This document shows positions 9,936 through 19,959 of a DNA stretch of 64,000 nucleotides, one piece after another (the first letter of the stretch is position 1; each line of letters begins with the position of its first letter). The DNA lies in assembly GCA_025201845.1 (NCBI GenBank), contig MU604016.1, forward strand, positions 1-64,000, read 5' to 3'. The notes below the pieces were generated by a model. That model made no database searches and was not told the origin of the DNA. It saw nothing but the letters and a program-made list of their open reading frames with translations. A program made the translations under genes and the position numbers. Source of the DNA: Martensiomyces pterosporus (Eukaryota; Kickxellomycota; Kickxellomycetes; Kickxellales; Kickxellaceae).

Positions 9936-10793
9936 ATGCTGTACATTGTTGGTCTGGGTCTCTCCGACGAGCGGGACATTACAGTGAAGGGCCTTGAGGC
10001 CGTAAAGTCGTCCGAGCGAGTGTACCTCGAAGCGTACACGAGCATTCTGATGGTCGAGAAGGAGAGGCTAGAAGAATACTATGGCAAGGAGGTTATCATC
10101 GCCGACCGCGAGATGGTCGAGTCTAACAGCGATGAGATTCTCAAGGATGCTGACAATGTTAATGTCTCCTTCCTTGTTGTTGGTGACCCCTACGGCGCCA
10201 CTACTCACACCGACCTGGTCATCCGTGCTCACGAGCTGGGAATACAAGTCAAGACCATCCACAATGCCAGCATTATGAATGCAGTGGGCGCTACTGGGCT
10301 GCAGCTGTACAATTTTGGCCAAACCATATCCATGGTGTTCTTCACCGAGACCTGGCGTCCTGACAGCTGGTATGACCGGATCAAAGAAAACTCTGAAATT
10401 GGCCTGCATACGCTGTGCTTGCTCGACATCAAGGTTAAGGAGCAGAGCATCGAGAACATGGCCCGTGGCCGTCTGATCTACGAACCACCAAGGTACATGA
10501 CTGTGAACCAGGCTGTTGAGCAGCTGCTTGAGATCGAGGATAACCGCCAGGAGAAGGCGTACACTGCGGACACCCTTGCTGTTGGCATTTCTCGTGTCGG
10601 ATCAGACGACCAAGTGATCAAGGCAGGAACTCTGAAGCAGCTCCTTGACGTTGACTTCGGAAAGCCCTTGCACTCCCTCGTTATCGTTGGCCACCGCTTG
10701 CACCCACTGGAGGCCGAGATTATGCGTGAGAGCGCCGCCGATCTAGAGGGGCTGAACCTTGTGCTTAAGCGCGACTACAACATTGAAAAGTAG
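9936..10793 (+). CDS. DPH5: diphthine methyl ester synthase Dph5
   Basis: 285 residues, the full family length, in a single exon. The cytosolic SAM-dependent methyltransferase acts in the second stage of diphthamide synthesis on the eEF2 histidine. It opens with [23 protein letters not shown], the classic tetrapyrrole-methylase-like fold start. [13 protein letters not shown] is the conserved SAM-site motif. [21 protein letters not shown] and the middle segment [17 protein letters not shown] are also typical. The C-terminal [15 protein letters not shown] is family-conserved. No truncation or odd feature is seen. It shares an upstream region with TRM1, another SAM-dependent modifier of the translation apparatus. 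Confidence 0.95.
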   Translation: MLYIVGLGLSDERDITVKGLEAVKSSERVYLEAYTSILMVEKERLEEYYGKEVIIADREMVESNSDEILKDADNVNVSFLVVGDPYGATTHTDLVIRAHELGIQVKTIHNASIMNAVGATGLQLYNFGQTISMVFFTETWRPDSWYDRIKENSEIGLHTLCLLDIKVKEQSIENMARGRLIYEPPRYMTVNQAVEQLLEIEDNRQEKAYTADTLAVGISRVGSDDQVIKAGTLKQLLDVDFGKPLHSLVIVGHRLHPLEAEIMRESAADLEGLNLVLKRDYNIEK

Positions 10794-12149
10794 ACTTGCT
10801 TCCTATATACACTTGAAGTCCTAGCACAGTGTTTTCCCAGTCATGCTAATAACACGCCAGCGGAATTTATTGGATAATGTTACCATTATTAATACCTGTG
10901 AAAGAAAATCGGTTTTTTCAGCAATCTTGTGGCTCCTGAGGACCTCGTGCCAGATCACTGGGAAGCATACATGCCTCGTGGTTTTACAGGTGGCTGCGAG
11001 ACTGAGCATTTGCCCTCATGGATGCTCCGCGCTGCAAACAGAACCGTCATCGAGAGAGAAGATGGTTCTGCGCTGTGTGTCTGGTGGAGGTGCCAAAAGC
11101 TAAACACAACTGCCAGCCATCACCGCCACTGAAACATCGTGCTGGAACACGGAAAAGGCTGCATACAAGAACTGAGATAAATAGAGCGGCAACTGGGTGG
11201 CAGCACAAGAATTGTCTGGTTGGTTGCTGTGCTCGATGACACATGCCACTGGTGCATTAGCACTGTTAGAATTAACTGAAACCACTGGGAGGACAGGTTG
11301 CAAGGGATCAGCCAGCACAGGTCTCGTTCTTGGTTTCCACATGCATGGGTTTGCCAGTGCAGCGTCACAGCTCCAAACCCCCCACAATGCTCCCTCAACA
11401 ACTAAGATAGATATGCTTAGAGACATAAGGGGTTATATCATGTGGATGGCGTTTTTTTTCTGGCAGTCAAGCAAGATTGAGGCTTTTACACTGCTTCTGG
11501 GCCTAATTGGCATACTGTCCTATCAGCCAGAGTAGTTCTCAGTGTCCTAGGCTACCAGATGAAACGTTGATGAAAGCGTTCGGACAGCAGAATGCACGCT
11601 ACTGCTTTGGTGGTGGTTGCAGTGGCAGATGGCAGACCAAGGAATTCTTGACAACGGAGGTGTTGGCTTTGGAAGGGGGTCGACTATGGCATGACAGCAG
11701 CAGAGGAGGCATTGGTGTATGCATAGGAGCGGCAGTGGGTGTAGTTTTCTGGGGGACAGAAGTTCCAGTTGGAAGCGATTTCTTGGTGNNNNNNNNNNNN
11801 NNNNNNNNNNNNNNNNNNNNNNNNNNNNNNNNNNNNNNNNNNNNNNNNNNNNNNNNNNNNNNNNNNNNNNNNNNNNNNNNNNNNNNNNNNNNNNNNNNNN
11901 NNNNNNNNNNNNNNNNNNNNNNNNNNNNNNNNNNNNNNNNNNNCCGCCAAGGCGCAGAAGTTCTCCTGGCATAAAAGCAGGGAGGCCGCCGCAGTAGAGT
12001 AGTGGTTTCCTTGTTAGCAATACATCTATTTACAAGCACACCCTTGCAGTTTACACGGCCACCTTGCCTCATATTCTAACAAGTGCTATATTATATAGTA
12101 TATGGGCGCAGTTGCTGAGGCTGTTGATGGCAACAACACCACGCCATTT
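10794..12149. other. 1.36 kb intergenic with assembly gap
   Basis: Short frames only; the longest complete one is a 112-codon plus-strand frame at 11197-11535 that I do not recognise. Frames running through the N block are artefacts of translating unknown bases. No tRNA or repeat array was seen. Confidence 0.5.
11789..11943. other. assembly gap (155 N)
   Basis: A run of 155 unknown bases, marking a scaffolded join; the true length could differ. Confidence 0.99.
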
Positions 12150-13802
12150 TTACTTAGTTTCGTAAAAGGTGTCGTAGGTGCTGCATGGTGGGTAGTAGGA
12201 TTCGTACGTTTCTCCACCAATAAACGTTTCGTAGGGCTGATCAGCGAGAGACTGGACATTGGGCTTGCTGCTCACTGGTATCGGCGACTCTCCAGAGTGA
12301 ATGCTTGCGTTATCGCCTCCCTCCTCCAGGCCAGCTTGGTGCATGTGCATAGCAGTGCCTGGCTCTGGACCACAGTCAAAGAACACATGTGGTGCAACTG
12401 GCTGTGGCTTGAATAAAGCAGGGCGGCCATCTGTTGAGCTAGGCCTTTCCAAGGGTATCCGATAGTCCAAGGTGACGCTAGGAACTGGTGGCCGGCGACT
12501 GTCTGCGGCTGTGTGTGCAGGCGTAGCAACTTTGTTATTTACTGTGCAGGGCAGCATGCTGCTTGATCGGGTTATAGGTGGCAGAGGAACAGATGCCGGT
12601 TTGCTCTGTGTCGCTGCAATACTGTGTTCTACGCAACCAGTGTTGGATGAGTACTCGGACGCCGTCTCTCCGCGCGCTGTCTGCCTATACACCCATGTGT
12701 CTTCAATGGGCTCTTCTCCCGAGAGGTCGCTTTCGTCAATCAAATGCGCGATTGAGTTGAGCGTAGTGTCAGTGCGTGTACCATCGTATGAGTTGATGCT
12801 GTCATGAACCTCATAGGGCACTGGTGTCTGCTCTTCGAATACATCCTCATGCGGCCTTGTTGGAGAGCTCGTCTCTGGGATGCTACTCTCAGTGTGTGCC
12901 GAGTTACGTATCGATGGTGGAAGCGCAGAGTGAATGTGCCGCTTACTCTTCGAGCCGACCGACGTCATTGTATGCGGCGATGAAGGGATTGTGTACCTGT
13001 GCCTACCTCCGCTGGGGTACTCGGTCTCAAAGTCTTTGTCTGTAGAATACGACGCCTCCGAATACTGCATATCGCCCTCATTCTCGTAATCGTAGGCGCC
13101 ATCGTGGCCATGCACACGATACAGATTGCCATCGCTGTCCTCCTCGTAGCTACAAGCGTCGCTGTCTTCTTGCTCTTCTCTATCCGCAGCATTGCCGGTA
13201 TTTGAAAATACCGGCGATTCTGCATTAGCCCAGCTGTTATTAGTTTGTGGCGCTGGGATCCCATTCCGGAGCTTCTCCATGTACTGTTCAATTGTGCTAG
13301 CGAAATACATGTCTATCGATGTGTCCTGGTCCGTACCAAGCGAGTCTGACGAGTCGTAGTTGAGCGCAGAAATGCCATCGCTGTCCCGTCCCGGCGTCTT
13401 TCTCTTCGACTGAATCTGCTCATGCGAGTGTCTCCACGGCGCAAAGTCCAAATCGAGAGGTTCTGTAGAGTCGCTCCTCTTCTGCATGCGCAAAAGATCT
13501 TCATTTGTCAGCAGTTCGGGCGACGTGGTTCCCTCTCGGCTCCCACCTATGTCGTGCCTCCTTTTGCTTTTGTGCGAAGAAGGGTCCGCCGAGTCCGAGT
13601 ATCTGAGTAGGTCTCCTAGCTCAATAACCTCTGCATTGCGTATTCTGCCATTGTCTACAACAATTTTCCCAGTCAAAAGGTCCACAACATCATCGTCCTC
13701 ATCAACTCTGCTGTACTTTTCAAAGATTGCCTCGAATGCACTGCGGAATCGCCCCTGGCTCTTTTGTCGTGCCTGGGCAAATTCCTCGTCCTGGTCAGTC
13801 AT
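12150..13802 (-). CDS. SCM3: Scm3/HJURP-like CENP-A chaperone
   Basis: 550 residues, single exon. The N-terminal 15-60 region matches the Scm3 domain: RFRSAFEAIFEKYSRV, then an acidic run, then VVDLLTGKIVVDNGRIRN, which parallels the fungal pattern 'IieKYs...DeiDLrTGeIVvDnGhL'. Scm3/HJURP binds the CENP-A/H4 dimer and deposits it at centromeres. The remaining roughly 490 residues are Ser/Asp/Glu-rich, low in hydrophobics and probably disordered, with scattered SP/TP sites. Filamentous-fungal Scm3 proteins also have long variable tails, while budding and fission yeast proteins are about 200 residues. No other domain was recognised. The identification depends on one short domain; it would fail only if that motif is coincidental. 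Confidence 0.72.
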   Translation of the reverse strand: MTDQDEEFAQARQKSQGRFRSAFEAIFEKYSRVDEDDDVVDLLTGKIVVDNGRIRNAEVIELGDLLRYSDSADPSSHKSKRRHDIGGSREGTTSPELLTNEDLLRMQKRSDSTEPLDLDFAPWRHSHEQIQSKRKTPGRDSDGISALNYDSSDSLGTDQDTSIDMYFASTIEQYMEKLRNGIPAPQTNNSWANAESPVFSNTGNAADREEQEDSDACSYEEDSDGNLYRVHGHDGAYDYENEGDMQYSEASYSTDKDFETEYPSGGRHRYTIPSSPHTMTSVGSKSKRHIHSALPPSIRNSAHTESSIPETSSPTRPHEDVFEEQTPVPYEVHDSINSYDGTRTDTTLNSIAHLIDESDLSGEEPIEDTWVYRQTARGETASEYSSNTGCVEHSIAATQSKPASVPLPPITRSSSMLPCTVNNKVATPAHTAADSRRPPVPSVTLDYRIPLERPSSTDGRPALFKPQPVAPHVFFDCGPEPGTAMHMHQAGLEEGGDNASIHSGESPIPVSSKPNVQSLADQPYETFIGGETYESYYPPCSTYDTFYETK

Positions 13803-14029
13803 GTTGCAGTGTTAGAGCTTCGGGTTGTATGGGCATGTGTACAGAGGGGCTGAAATAAATAAGTGAGGAGAAATGAACAGAAATCTAGTGGCGGAAACCA
13901 GAGGAAAAGCATAAGCAAGCTGAAGTACGCGAGATCGGCACATCGCAGTTTGTGGGTGAAAGCACGCGTTAAGACAGGCACACAAAGCGAGGGAAGGGAA
14001 GGCGTGGAAGGGAAAAACAGTGGCAGCCG

Positions 14030-16519
14030 TCACCACCGGACTTTTACTGGTGCGTTCTTGCCCATGGCAGTAATGTTAAATTGCGCCTCGCCAACAAGCA
14101 CCTGGAGATTAGTAAATACGCTGACGTCCAGCGTGCCACCAAGCGCTCTTCTCAAGACATCCCAGCCTATCGAGGTTTCGTTAGCCGTAATCGGCAGCCG
14201 CGGCGTGGTGACCTCTTGGTTATATGGAAGTAAGAAGCCCAGCGATCTTGCAGAAGCGGTGTGCGGAGGGCTCGTTGTAAAGTCATATTCCAGAGTGCCC
14301 AAAGGAATATCGTCTTTGTGGTAGCCAATTGCCTCGATTTTTTGAAGCCAGATATCTGCCCCTGACACAGGGTTTACCACTGTTGCTTCAGCCGATATGG
14401 TCAGGATATGGAATACGAGCTGGCGAAGGACCTGCGGGAACCTCCCAACAACTCGGCCATCACCATTGTCACCACCGCCGAGCTTGGCGAGATCGAGTGT
14501 AATCTTTTGCGAGAATCGGCGCAAGGATGCCTCGAGCGGCGCAATGCTGGTGCAGCTGGGGAATCCGGCGATCTCGATAGTGATCTGCTCAGACGTAGCA
14601 TCCAAGAAAAACATTTGCTGGCGAGGGTCTCCAGGGTGGTTGTAGAAATCAACATACACGGTAACGCGGTTGGTGCCTTGGTTCAGGGACAGCTCCTTGA
14701 CGCCAACTGTGGCAATGTGCAAGCCAGCATACTTGATTTGCACCGCGAGATCGGTTATATAAGCGCCGTAGCTAAACGGGTTCGCAATGGCAAGATCGAT
14801 CTCCGCTTTGACCAGGTCCCTTGTCGTGTTGGTGATATGCAGGCGAGAGACCAATATCTCAGGAACAGCCATGCTAGTGGCCTCACCAGCTTCTTTCCCG
14901 TCACTTTGTGTCTCAAATGTGTGATCAACAAAGGCATGGAAAGGCATATCATCAATACGCAGCCTTCCAAGCGATGTCACAAGCGCAACATCCAAGGTTC
15001 CGTTCACACCAAACAACAAGTGGCGATCTGTAATGGCTCTCTCCATCGTATGCGTAAACTGCTGCTCCTTGCCACTCATAGCGTGAATATCAAGCCTGTC
15101 AAAGTCGCAAACCAACGCGAACGACATGGGGCCTTGCTGTTTTACCTGGAATGGTGTAGTCGGCGTACCTACAGCGGCAAATGCGTGATGCTTGTCATCC
15201 AAGAGCTCTAAGTGCGGTACAAGCGATTCGACTTCGATGCTGATGCTTGCGCCAGTTGGATTGGGCAGCTGAATGACTGTTTGGCCGGAGACGCCGATCC
15301 ATGGGCTGAAGCTCTCCTTTGCGCTCCAGTACGCATATACCCTATTGGCAACAATATCCTTGACCACGCCATCCATAGAAGGTAGGCTGGTCGGCAGAGG
15401 CAGTATACAGGTGCTCATAGGGAGCGTCGAGCTGTGTAGAGCCCGACGAAGCCAGAGCGGTGCTGTATGATACTCGCTTGGATCAGCGCCCAAAATAGCC
15501 AGCTCAAGGTCCTTGCCATTCCCAATCTTCCTGGCCATTTGCGCCAACGCAGATTCGTGTGCAGGTGACGATATTGGCTTGACGTTTGCCACGATGGGGA
15601 CGACGCCTGACCCACTGCTTCCGATCGCTACAGGACCGACCTCGACAGTGGCGATTGTGACATTCTCATAGGTAGCCGAAAGCTGCAGTGCACCCACACT
15701 TGCACTCACATTCAGAGGCAGCTGGATATGCACCTTTGCATGTGCAGTCACCCCGCCACGCCCTTCGTCTGCAACAGGCCCGCTTATATCGTGGATAGTA
15801 GTATTTACTGCCACGGGTGGTAGCCCAATATTGAGGCTGCGGCGCACTCCGACCATGGGCAAGTATTTTCCAAACCCGCTCAAGTCGACTACTGTCCTAG
15901 TGTCAATGACTGCTTGCTGCGATGACACGGTGTCACCCACAAGACGCTCCATTGCCAGGGGGTCCGTGATGTGGAACGCCTCACTCACGTACAGGCTCTT
16001 CCGCTCGCTGGTCACTTCAAGATCTCTGGCCTGCATCCAGCCAACCTGGTTGCCCTTGTGGAAAACTGTGATGTTCACAAATGGAAGAATAGCCGATCTG
16101 CGCGCCCACTGAGGAAACCGTATGTTTGCGGAAAGTAAAATGGCATCTTCAGTGGCGCCAATCAAAGCAGCATCAACCAGCTCAGGTGTGCTCCCACGGA
16201 GAGTCGACAGAAGGACAGGGACATGCACGAGAATGTAGAGAATGTAGAGCCCAAGCGCCAGGCAGGCAGTGGCAAGACATAATCCCAGTATTGGCAGCAT
16301 GTAGCGAGCAGCGGCAGCTAGTTTCTGTCTGCAGGAGGATACAAATGGTGGGCGAATCTCGCATCCGTCACCCTGCAGCCTCCCTTGTGCCTCAGGAGGT
16401 GGAAGCAGCGGCTCCTGCTCCTCTTCCTCCTGCTCGTGTATCCTGGCTGCGTCTCTATTGCTTTCATCCGAGGCTGCCACGCCTCTAAGAGCGGGCTGTG
16501 CGCTGGTGCTGCTTGTCAT
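14030..16519 (-). CDS. DUF3712 vacuolar membrane protein (Tag1/Ylr173w-like)
   Basis: 829 residues, single exon. The N-terminal 65 residues are polar, Glu-rich and basic (cytosolic side). One transmembrane helix at about 70-100 (MLPILGLCLATACLALGLYI) is followed by a large lumenal part of beta-rich repeats with many N-glycosylation sequons. This is the layout of the fungal DUF3712 family, whose Saccharomyces member Tag1 sits in the vacuolar membrane and is linked to ending autophagy. Segments such as LVKAEIDLAIANPFSYGAYITDLAVQIKY resemble late-embryogenesis-like beta sandwich repeats. The function in this organism is inference. The start codon is the first ATG and precedes the acidic region. 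Confidence 0.72.
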   Translation of the reverse strand: MTSSTSAQPALRGVAASDESNRDAARIHEQEEEEQEPLLPPPEAQGRLQGDGCEIRPPFVSSCRQKLAAAARYMLPILGLCLATACLALGLYILYILVHVPVLLSTLRGSTPELVDAALIGATEDAILLSANIRFPQWARRSAILPFVNITVFHKGNQVGWMQARDLEVTSERKSLYVSEAFHITDPLAMERLVGDTVSSQQAVIDTRTVVDLSGFGKYLPMVGVRRSLNIGLPPVAVNTTIHDISGPVADEGRGGVTAHAKVHIQLPLNVSASVGALQLSATYENVTIATVEVGPVAIGSSGSGVVPIVANVKPISSPAHESALAQMARKIGNGKDLELAILGADPSEYHTAPLWLRRALHSSTLPMSTCILPLPTSLPSMDGVVKDIVANRVYAYWSAKESFSPWIGVSGQTVIQLPNPTGASISIEVESLVPHLELLDDKHHAFAAVGTPTTPFQVKQQGPMSFALVCDFDRLDIHAMSGKEQQFTHTMERAITDRHLLFGVNGTLDVALVTSLGRLRIDDMPFHAFVDHTFETQSDGKEAGEATSMAVPEILVSRLHITNTTRDLVKAEIDLAIANPFSYGAYITDLAVQIKYAGLHIATVGVKELSLNQGTNRVTVYVDFYNHPGDPRQQMFFLDATSEQITIEIAGFPSCTSIAPLEASLRRFSQKITLDLAKLGGGDNGDGRVVGRFPQVLRQLVFHILTISAEATVVNPVSGADIWLQKIEAIGYHKDDIPLGTLEYDFTTSPPHTASARSLGFLLPYNQEVTTPRLPITANETSIGWDVLRRALGGTLDVSVFTNLQVLVGEAQFNITAMGKNAPVKVRW

Positions 16520-16881
16520 TTTTGTGCACTGTAGCGAGGCATAGAACGTGTATAAAATATGTAGTGGGGCTGGGTTTAAGGAGTGTGTAATAGGGTTGAA
16601 GATTGTAAAAGAAAAAAAGAGCTGAAGAAAACAAAAGGCAATGGATGGCTGGTGTGCTGTGTGGGTGGTGACCTCAGCGATCAGCAGCGAGTGGGCGAAT
16701 CATCCACGGCGCCTTTGATTCGCTCAGACCCTTGCCCACTTGGATGCCGAGTGGCTCTCTGCTGTCTCTGTACTCTCTTCCCAAGTCTCAATTCCAATCC
16801 GCGCTAATTTCTGGTCGTGCAGTTTCTCCCCCTCATTTCCATCCAGCCCACTCCGCGCTCAAAATAGCCGACGTTTCCACA
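16520..16881. promoter_or_regulatory. divergent promoter region DUF3712 gene/OST4
   Basis: 362 bases between divergent start codons. The sequence is AT-rich near the DUF3712 start (TATAAAATATG at 16551-16561) and pyrimidine-rich near OST4. No specific site can be assigned. Confidence 0.4.
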
Positions 16882-17010
16882 ATGATTACCGATAGCCAGC
16901 TGATGTCCTTGACGAACACACTCGGATGCGCAATATTCTTCCTCATCGCTCTGTTCTGCTTTATCACGGTGAACTCGGACGAAACAGCCAAGAGGCTCGA
17001 CGAGCACTAG
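16882..17010 (+). CDS. OST4: OST subunit Ost4 (42-residue membrane protein)
   Basis: A 42-residue protein starting MITDSQLMSLTNTLG, closely matching the MI(S/T)DxQL start of yeast and human OST4. One transmembrane helix follows (about residues 15-33, FFLIALFCFITVN), then a short polar tail (SDETAKRLDEH). OST4 stabilises the Stt3-Ost3/6 subcomplex of oligosaccharyltransferase in the ER membrane during N-glycosylation. Yeast and human proteins are 36 and 37 residues, so this one is slightly longer at the C-terminus. The open frame extends 5' to 16732, but the homology begins exactly at this ATG, which is preceded by TTTCCACA. Confidence 0.9.
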   Translation: MITDSQLMSLTNTLGCAIFFLIALFCFITVNSDETAKRLDEH

Positions 17011-17476
17011 CAGCAACAGCAGCGGTGCTCGCAAGCGACATCCCCCTGTATTATTTCCACAAGCTCTTCACAAGCATTCTTGATTGCTAATAAAAAGCTG
17101 CTGCTCAGGCCTTTTTGCGGTGCCTAACAGCGCTATTTTGATTCTATATATGCGGCGCAATATGATTGGCCTCTTGGCTTCAGGGCTGCTCTCATGCGTT
17201 TGTGTGGGTGGGTGGGGAAGGGTTTTTGCGAAAGCCAAGAGCACAGGGTTCCAGTTCTCCAAAGCTACTCCCGCTCATCCCATCTTGGTCTCTGCTCGCT
17301 CAATCTGTCTGTCTATTTCTCATACTAAGGCCGTTTCCAAAAGCCCCACACATTCCGACGGCGTGGCCAATCCTGGGCATTTAATACTTGTCTTGCTATT
17401 GCTGGCACCAACACAAAGCGGCGAGGCATCAAAAACCACACGCGTACTACACTGGACAGGGATAGTGCAAGGGGAA
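17011..17476. other. intergenic OST4 to ArfGAP
   Basis: 466 bases holding the OST4 3' end and the ArfGAP promoter. A TATATAT-like element lies at about 17145-17151, roughly 330 bases before the ArfGAP start. Nothing else is recognised. Confidence 0.4.
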
Positions 17477-18936
17477 ATGACCGACGCTACCATTAAGCGC
17501 AAATTGCTTGATCTCCAGCGCAAGGAGGGCAACAAGGTAAGCACCACATTATCTTCAACCACTGGCTAACGAGTACCCCTCCATCCACATTGCATCCCAG
17601 GCACATTCTCGAAACCGATAACGCTGCAGCTATTGCTAACGCTAAAACCTACAGCCCCAAGTACGTTTTTTTTTTGTAGAGCTGCATCGACTGTGGCTCG
17701 CCAAACCCCCAGTGGGCATCCGTGTCGCTGGGCACATTCTTTTGTCTCAACTGCTCCGGGCAGCATCGCGGTCTTGGCGTACATCTAAGTTTTGTGCGGT
17801 CAATCACCATGGACAAGTGGACGCCCGAGCAGCTAAAGCGCATGGAGCTTGGCGGAAATACAAAGGCACTGGCGTTCTTCAAGTTGCAGCCAGACTACCG
17901 AGAGGGCATGTCGATCAAGGACAAGTACAACAGCCGGTTCGCCGAGCTCTGGCGACAAAAGCTCACGGCCGAATGCGAGGGTCGTGTATGGACTGCTCCC
18001 CCGGCCAGCGCAACTGTCAGTCCTCAGATCCGCTCAGACACATCGTCCCCAGCCCCGCGCTCCAGCAGCGCGGCGGGACTCCAAAGAAATGCGTCGAATG
18101 TTAGCCAAAATAGGAGCTTGAGCGGCGCGTTCGGAAACTCGCCGGCGGGGAGCCGTAGCCAGACCCCCGACCTGGGCAAGGGAGATAATGTGGGGTTTGC
18201 CGGTGCAGCGCAGAAGCAACGCAATGAGGAGTATTTTGCCCGGCTGGGCGCCTCCAACCAGAGCCGTAGGGAAGATCTGCCACCCAACCAAGGCGGAAAG
18301 TACACTGGGTTTGGAAATACCTCGTTTGAACCGACCAGCTCTCGCAGTGCCAGCTCAAGCGGTGGGCTACTTAACCCACAGGACATTGTCAACGACCCTG
18401 CTGCTGCTCTGACCAAGGGCTGGTCTCTCCTGACCATGGGTGCACAGACGGCGCTGAGCACCCTGGGCACCGTCGCTGGGTCGATTAACGAGAACTACGT
18501 GCGTCCTGCTGCTGAGAAGATCCAGGACCCCAATTTCCGCAACGAGGTCTCCTCATACGTATCTACAATCGGAGTCAAGGTCGAAGAGACTGCCAACCGC
18601 GGGTTCACCTCGCTCTCCGGATACATGCGCTCTGGACAGCCTGGATATGGCAATTCCGGTGGCGGGTATTCGCAGGTGCCTACAAGCGGCACATACAACA
18701 ATGCCGCGCATGAGGAAAATGGAGATGATGATGCTGACTTCTTTGAAAAGGAGATGAGCAAGAGTGCATCGCTCACGCCGGCGGCCACTGCTAATGGCTC
18801 GGTGTCGCGTGCTGGAGGCGTTGTCAAGCGCACTAACTCGCGGAACCCGCCGCTGCCCACGTCGGGAAGCAACAAATCTTCAAGCACTAACCTGAAAAAC
18901 TCGGGTGGCTGGGACGACGAGTGGGACAACTTCTAA
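17477..18936 (+). CDS. GCS1: ArfGAP1/Gcs1-type Arf GTPase-activating protein, two exons
   Basis: Exon 1 is 17477-17536 and exon 2 is 17680-18936. The 143-base intron has donor GTAAGC and a long T run before acceptor TAG. The product is 438 residues. The splice places [20 protein letters not shown] directly before [20 protein letters not shown], rebuilding the complete ArfGAP zinc finger C-x2-C-x16-C-x2-C with the conserved [13 protein letters not shown] containing the catalytic Arg. The family stimulates GTP hydrolysis on Arf1 for COPI vesicle cycling at the Golgi. The C-terminal part is Ser/Asn/Gly-rich with a stretch at about 225-300 that may form amphipathic ALPS-like helices ([16 protein letters not shown]). 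It ends with [10 protein letters not shown], a W-x-x-(F/W)-type acidic coat-binding tail also present in ArfGAP1 and Gcs1 relatives. Confidence 0.93.
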
Positions 18937-19317
18937 ATGACTCAACCTCGCCCCGTTTGATTGTTTTCTTTCCTTTTTCAATTACTACTACCATTACATT
19001 TCCTTGAAGTGCTATATTGCTCATGCAACTCTATATGCCCTCAGTTCCAAGCCGCATATATTTCTTTCTGCAGGTCATCTCCCTGTTACAAGTAGCTTCC
19101 AAAAACTAGAGCAGCTTCGTCAAGGCTGTTAAGATGTAGCCAGTTTCACGCACGCGGTTTCTAGTTTCAATGTTCGCCGTTTCTAAGTAATAAGCCTGTA
19201 TACTCAAAGAACACCGAAAATGTAATATGGATAGGCATGCAATAAAGCAGAGCTCTATCGTCAAGCGAGTTGATGGCTACTGGGTGCGCCCACTATTCAG
19301 ATGTGGGAGCAAAGGAT
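18937..19317. other. convergent 3' intergenic region
   Basis: 381 bases between two convergent stop codons. AT-rich stretches (TTTTCTTTCCTTTTTC at about 18962-18977; AATGTAATATGG at 19218) fit 3' UTR and polyadenylation signals. No gene is seen. Confidence 0.45.
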
Positions 19318-19842
19318 TCAGCTACGGGGACGGGGGCGGCACTTGATCATTGACGATGTGAGGACGGCGTCCTTGGTGGTGGTCTTGGCAGGGATATCGG
19401 TGGTGGTCTCAGCAGGGGTGTTTACAGTGGTTTCCTTAGTGGTGGCGTTAGTAGGAGCATTGGTAGTAGTCTTTGGAGGGGCATCAGTGGTGGTAGGGTC
19501 GGCAGTACCGCCAGGAGTGTAGGTGGCAAGGCAGTTGGTAATCAGGTCTCCAGCGAACTGCTCGAAGAGGGCAGGAGGGAAGATTGTCGCAGCCTTACGG
19601 AGCTGCTCAACGGTGGGGTTGGAGATGAGCTTGCCATCGTTACCCAAAAGGTCCTGAAGCGAGCTCATCATGTCAGGGCTGAGCATAGACGAAGCAGTGG
19701 CAAGGAGTGGGTCAGCCTGAGCCTTGATGGAGCCCCAGCTCTGCTGGGCGCAGTGGAGGGTGGCGTCGGCCTCCCAGTCGAGGCTGGCGAAAGCGGCCAC
19801 AGCGAGAGAAGCGATGGCAAAGGCAGTGCGAGTGAACTTCAT
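19318..19842 (-). CDS. small secreted Thr-rich protein
   Basis: 174 residues. Residues 1-19 are a clear signal peptide (MKFTRTAFAIASLAVAAFA). Two Cys in the next 90 residues (HCAQQSW and ITNCLATY) could form a disulphide. The last 60 residues are low-complexity Thr/Ala/Pro/Lys with TTT blocks, the kind of O-mannosylated spacer seen in fungal cell-wall proteins. Unlike GPI wall proteins it lacks a hydrophobic C-terminus and ends in a basic KCRPRPRS segment. I do not recognise the globular part. A TATA element precedes it. The function is unknown; secretion to the wall or medium is the inference. Confidence 0.75.
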   Translation of the reverse strand: MKFTRTAFAIASLAVAAFASLDWEADATLHCAQQSWGSIKAQADPLLATASSMLSPDMMSSLQDLLGNDGKLISNPTVEQLRKAATIFPPALFEQFAGDLITNCLATYTPGGTADPTTTDAPPKTTTNAPTNATTKETTVNTPAETTTDIPAKTTTKDAVLTSSMIKCRPRPRS

Positions 19843-19952
19843 TGTGTTTGCCCTGGGAAGGAGATGGGGGGAAGAGCAAAGTAAATAGAAAGAGTGCAGT
19901 GGTTGCTTGATGTGTATTTCGATTCAAGATTGATACCACCAAAGCCTGCTGC

Positions 19953-19959
19953 TTATATA
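19953..19959 (-). promoter_or_regulatory. TATA box of secreted-protein gene
   Basis: TATATAA on the minus strand, about 110 bases before the start codon at 19842. Confidence 0.6.

Noticed and set aside
11507..12072. Frames spanning the N block
   Set aside because: They exist only because unknown bases do not contain stops.
14408..15211. 267-codon plus-strand open frame
   Set aside because: Antisense shadow of the DUF3712 gene without features of its own.
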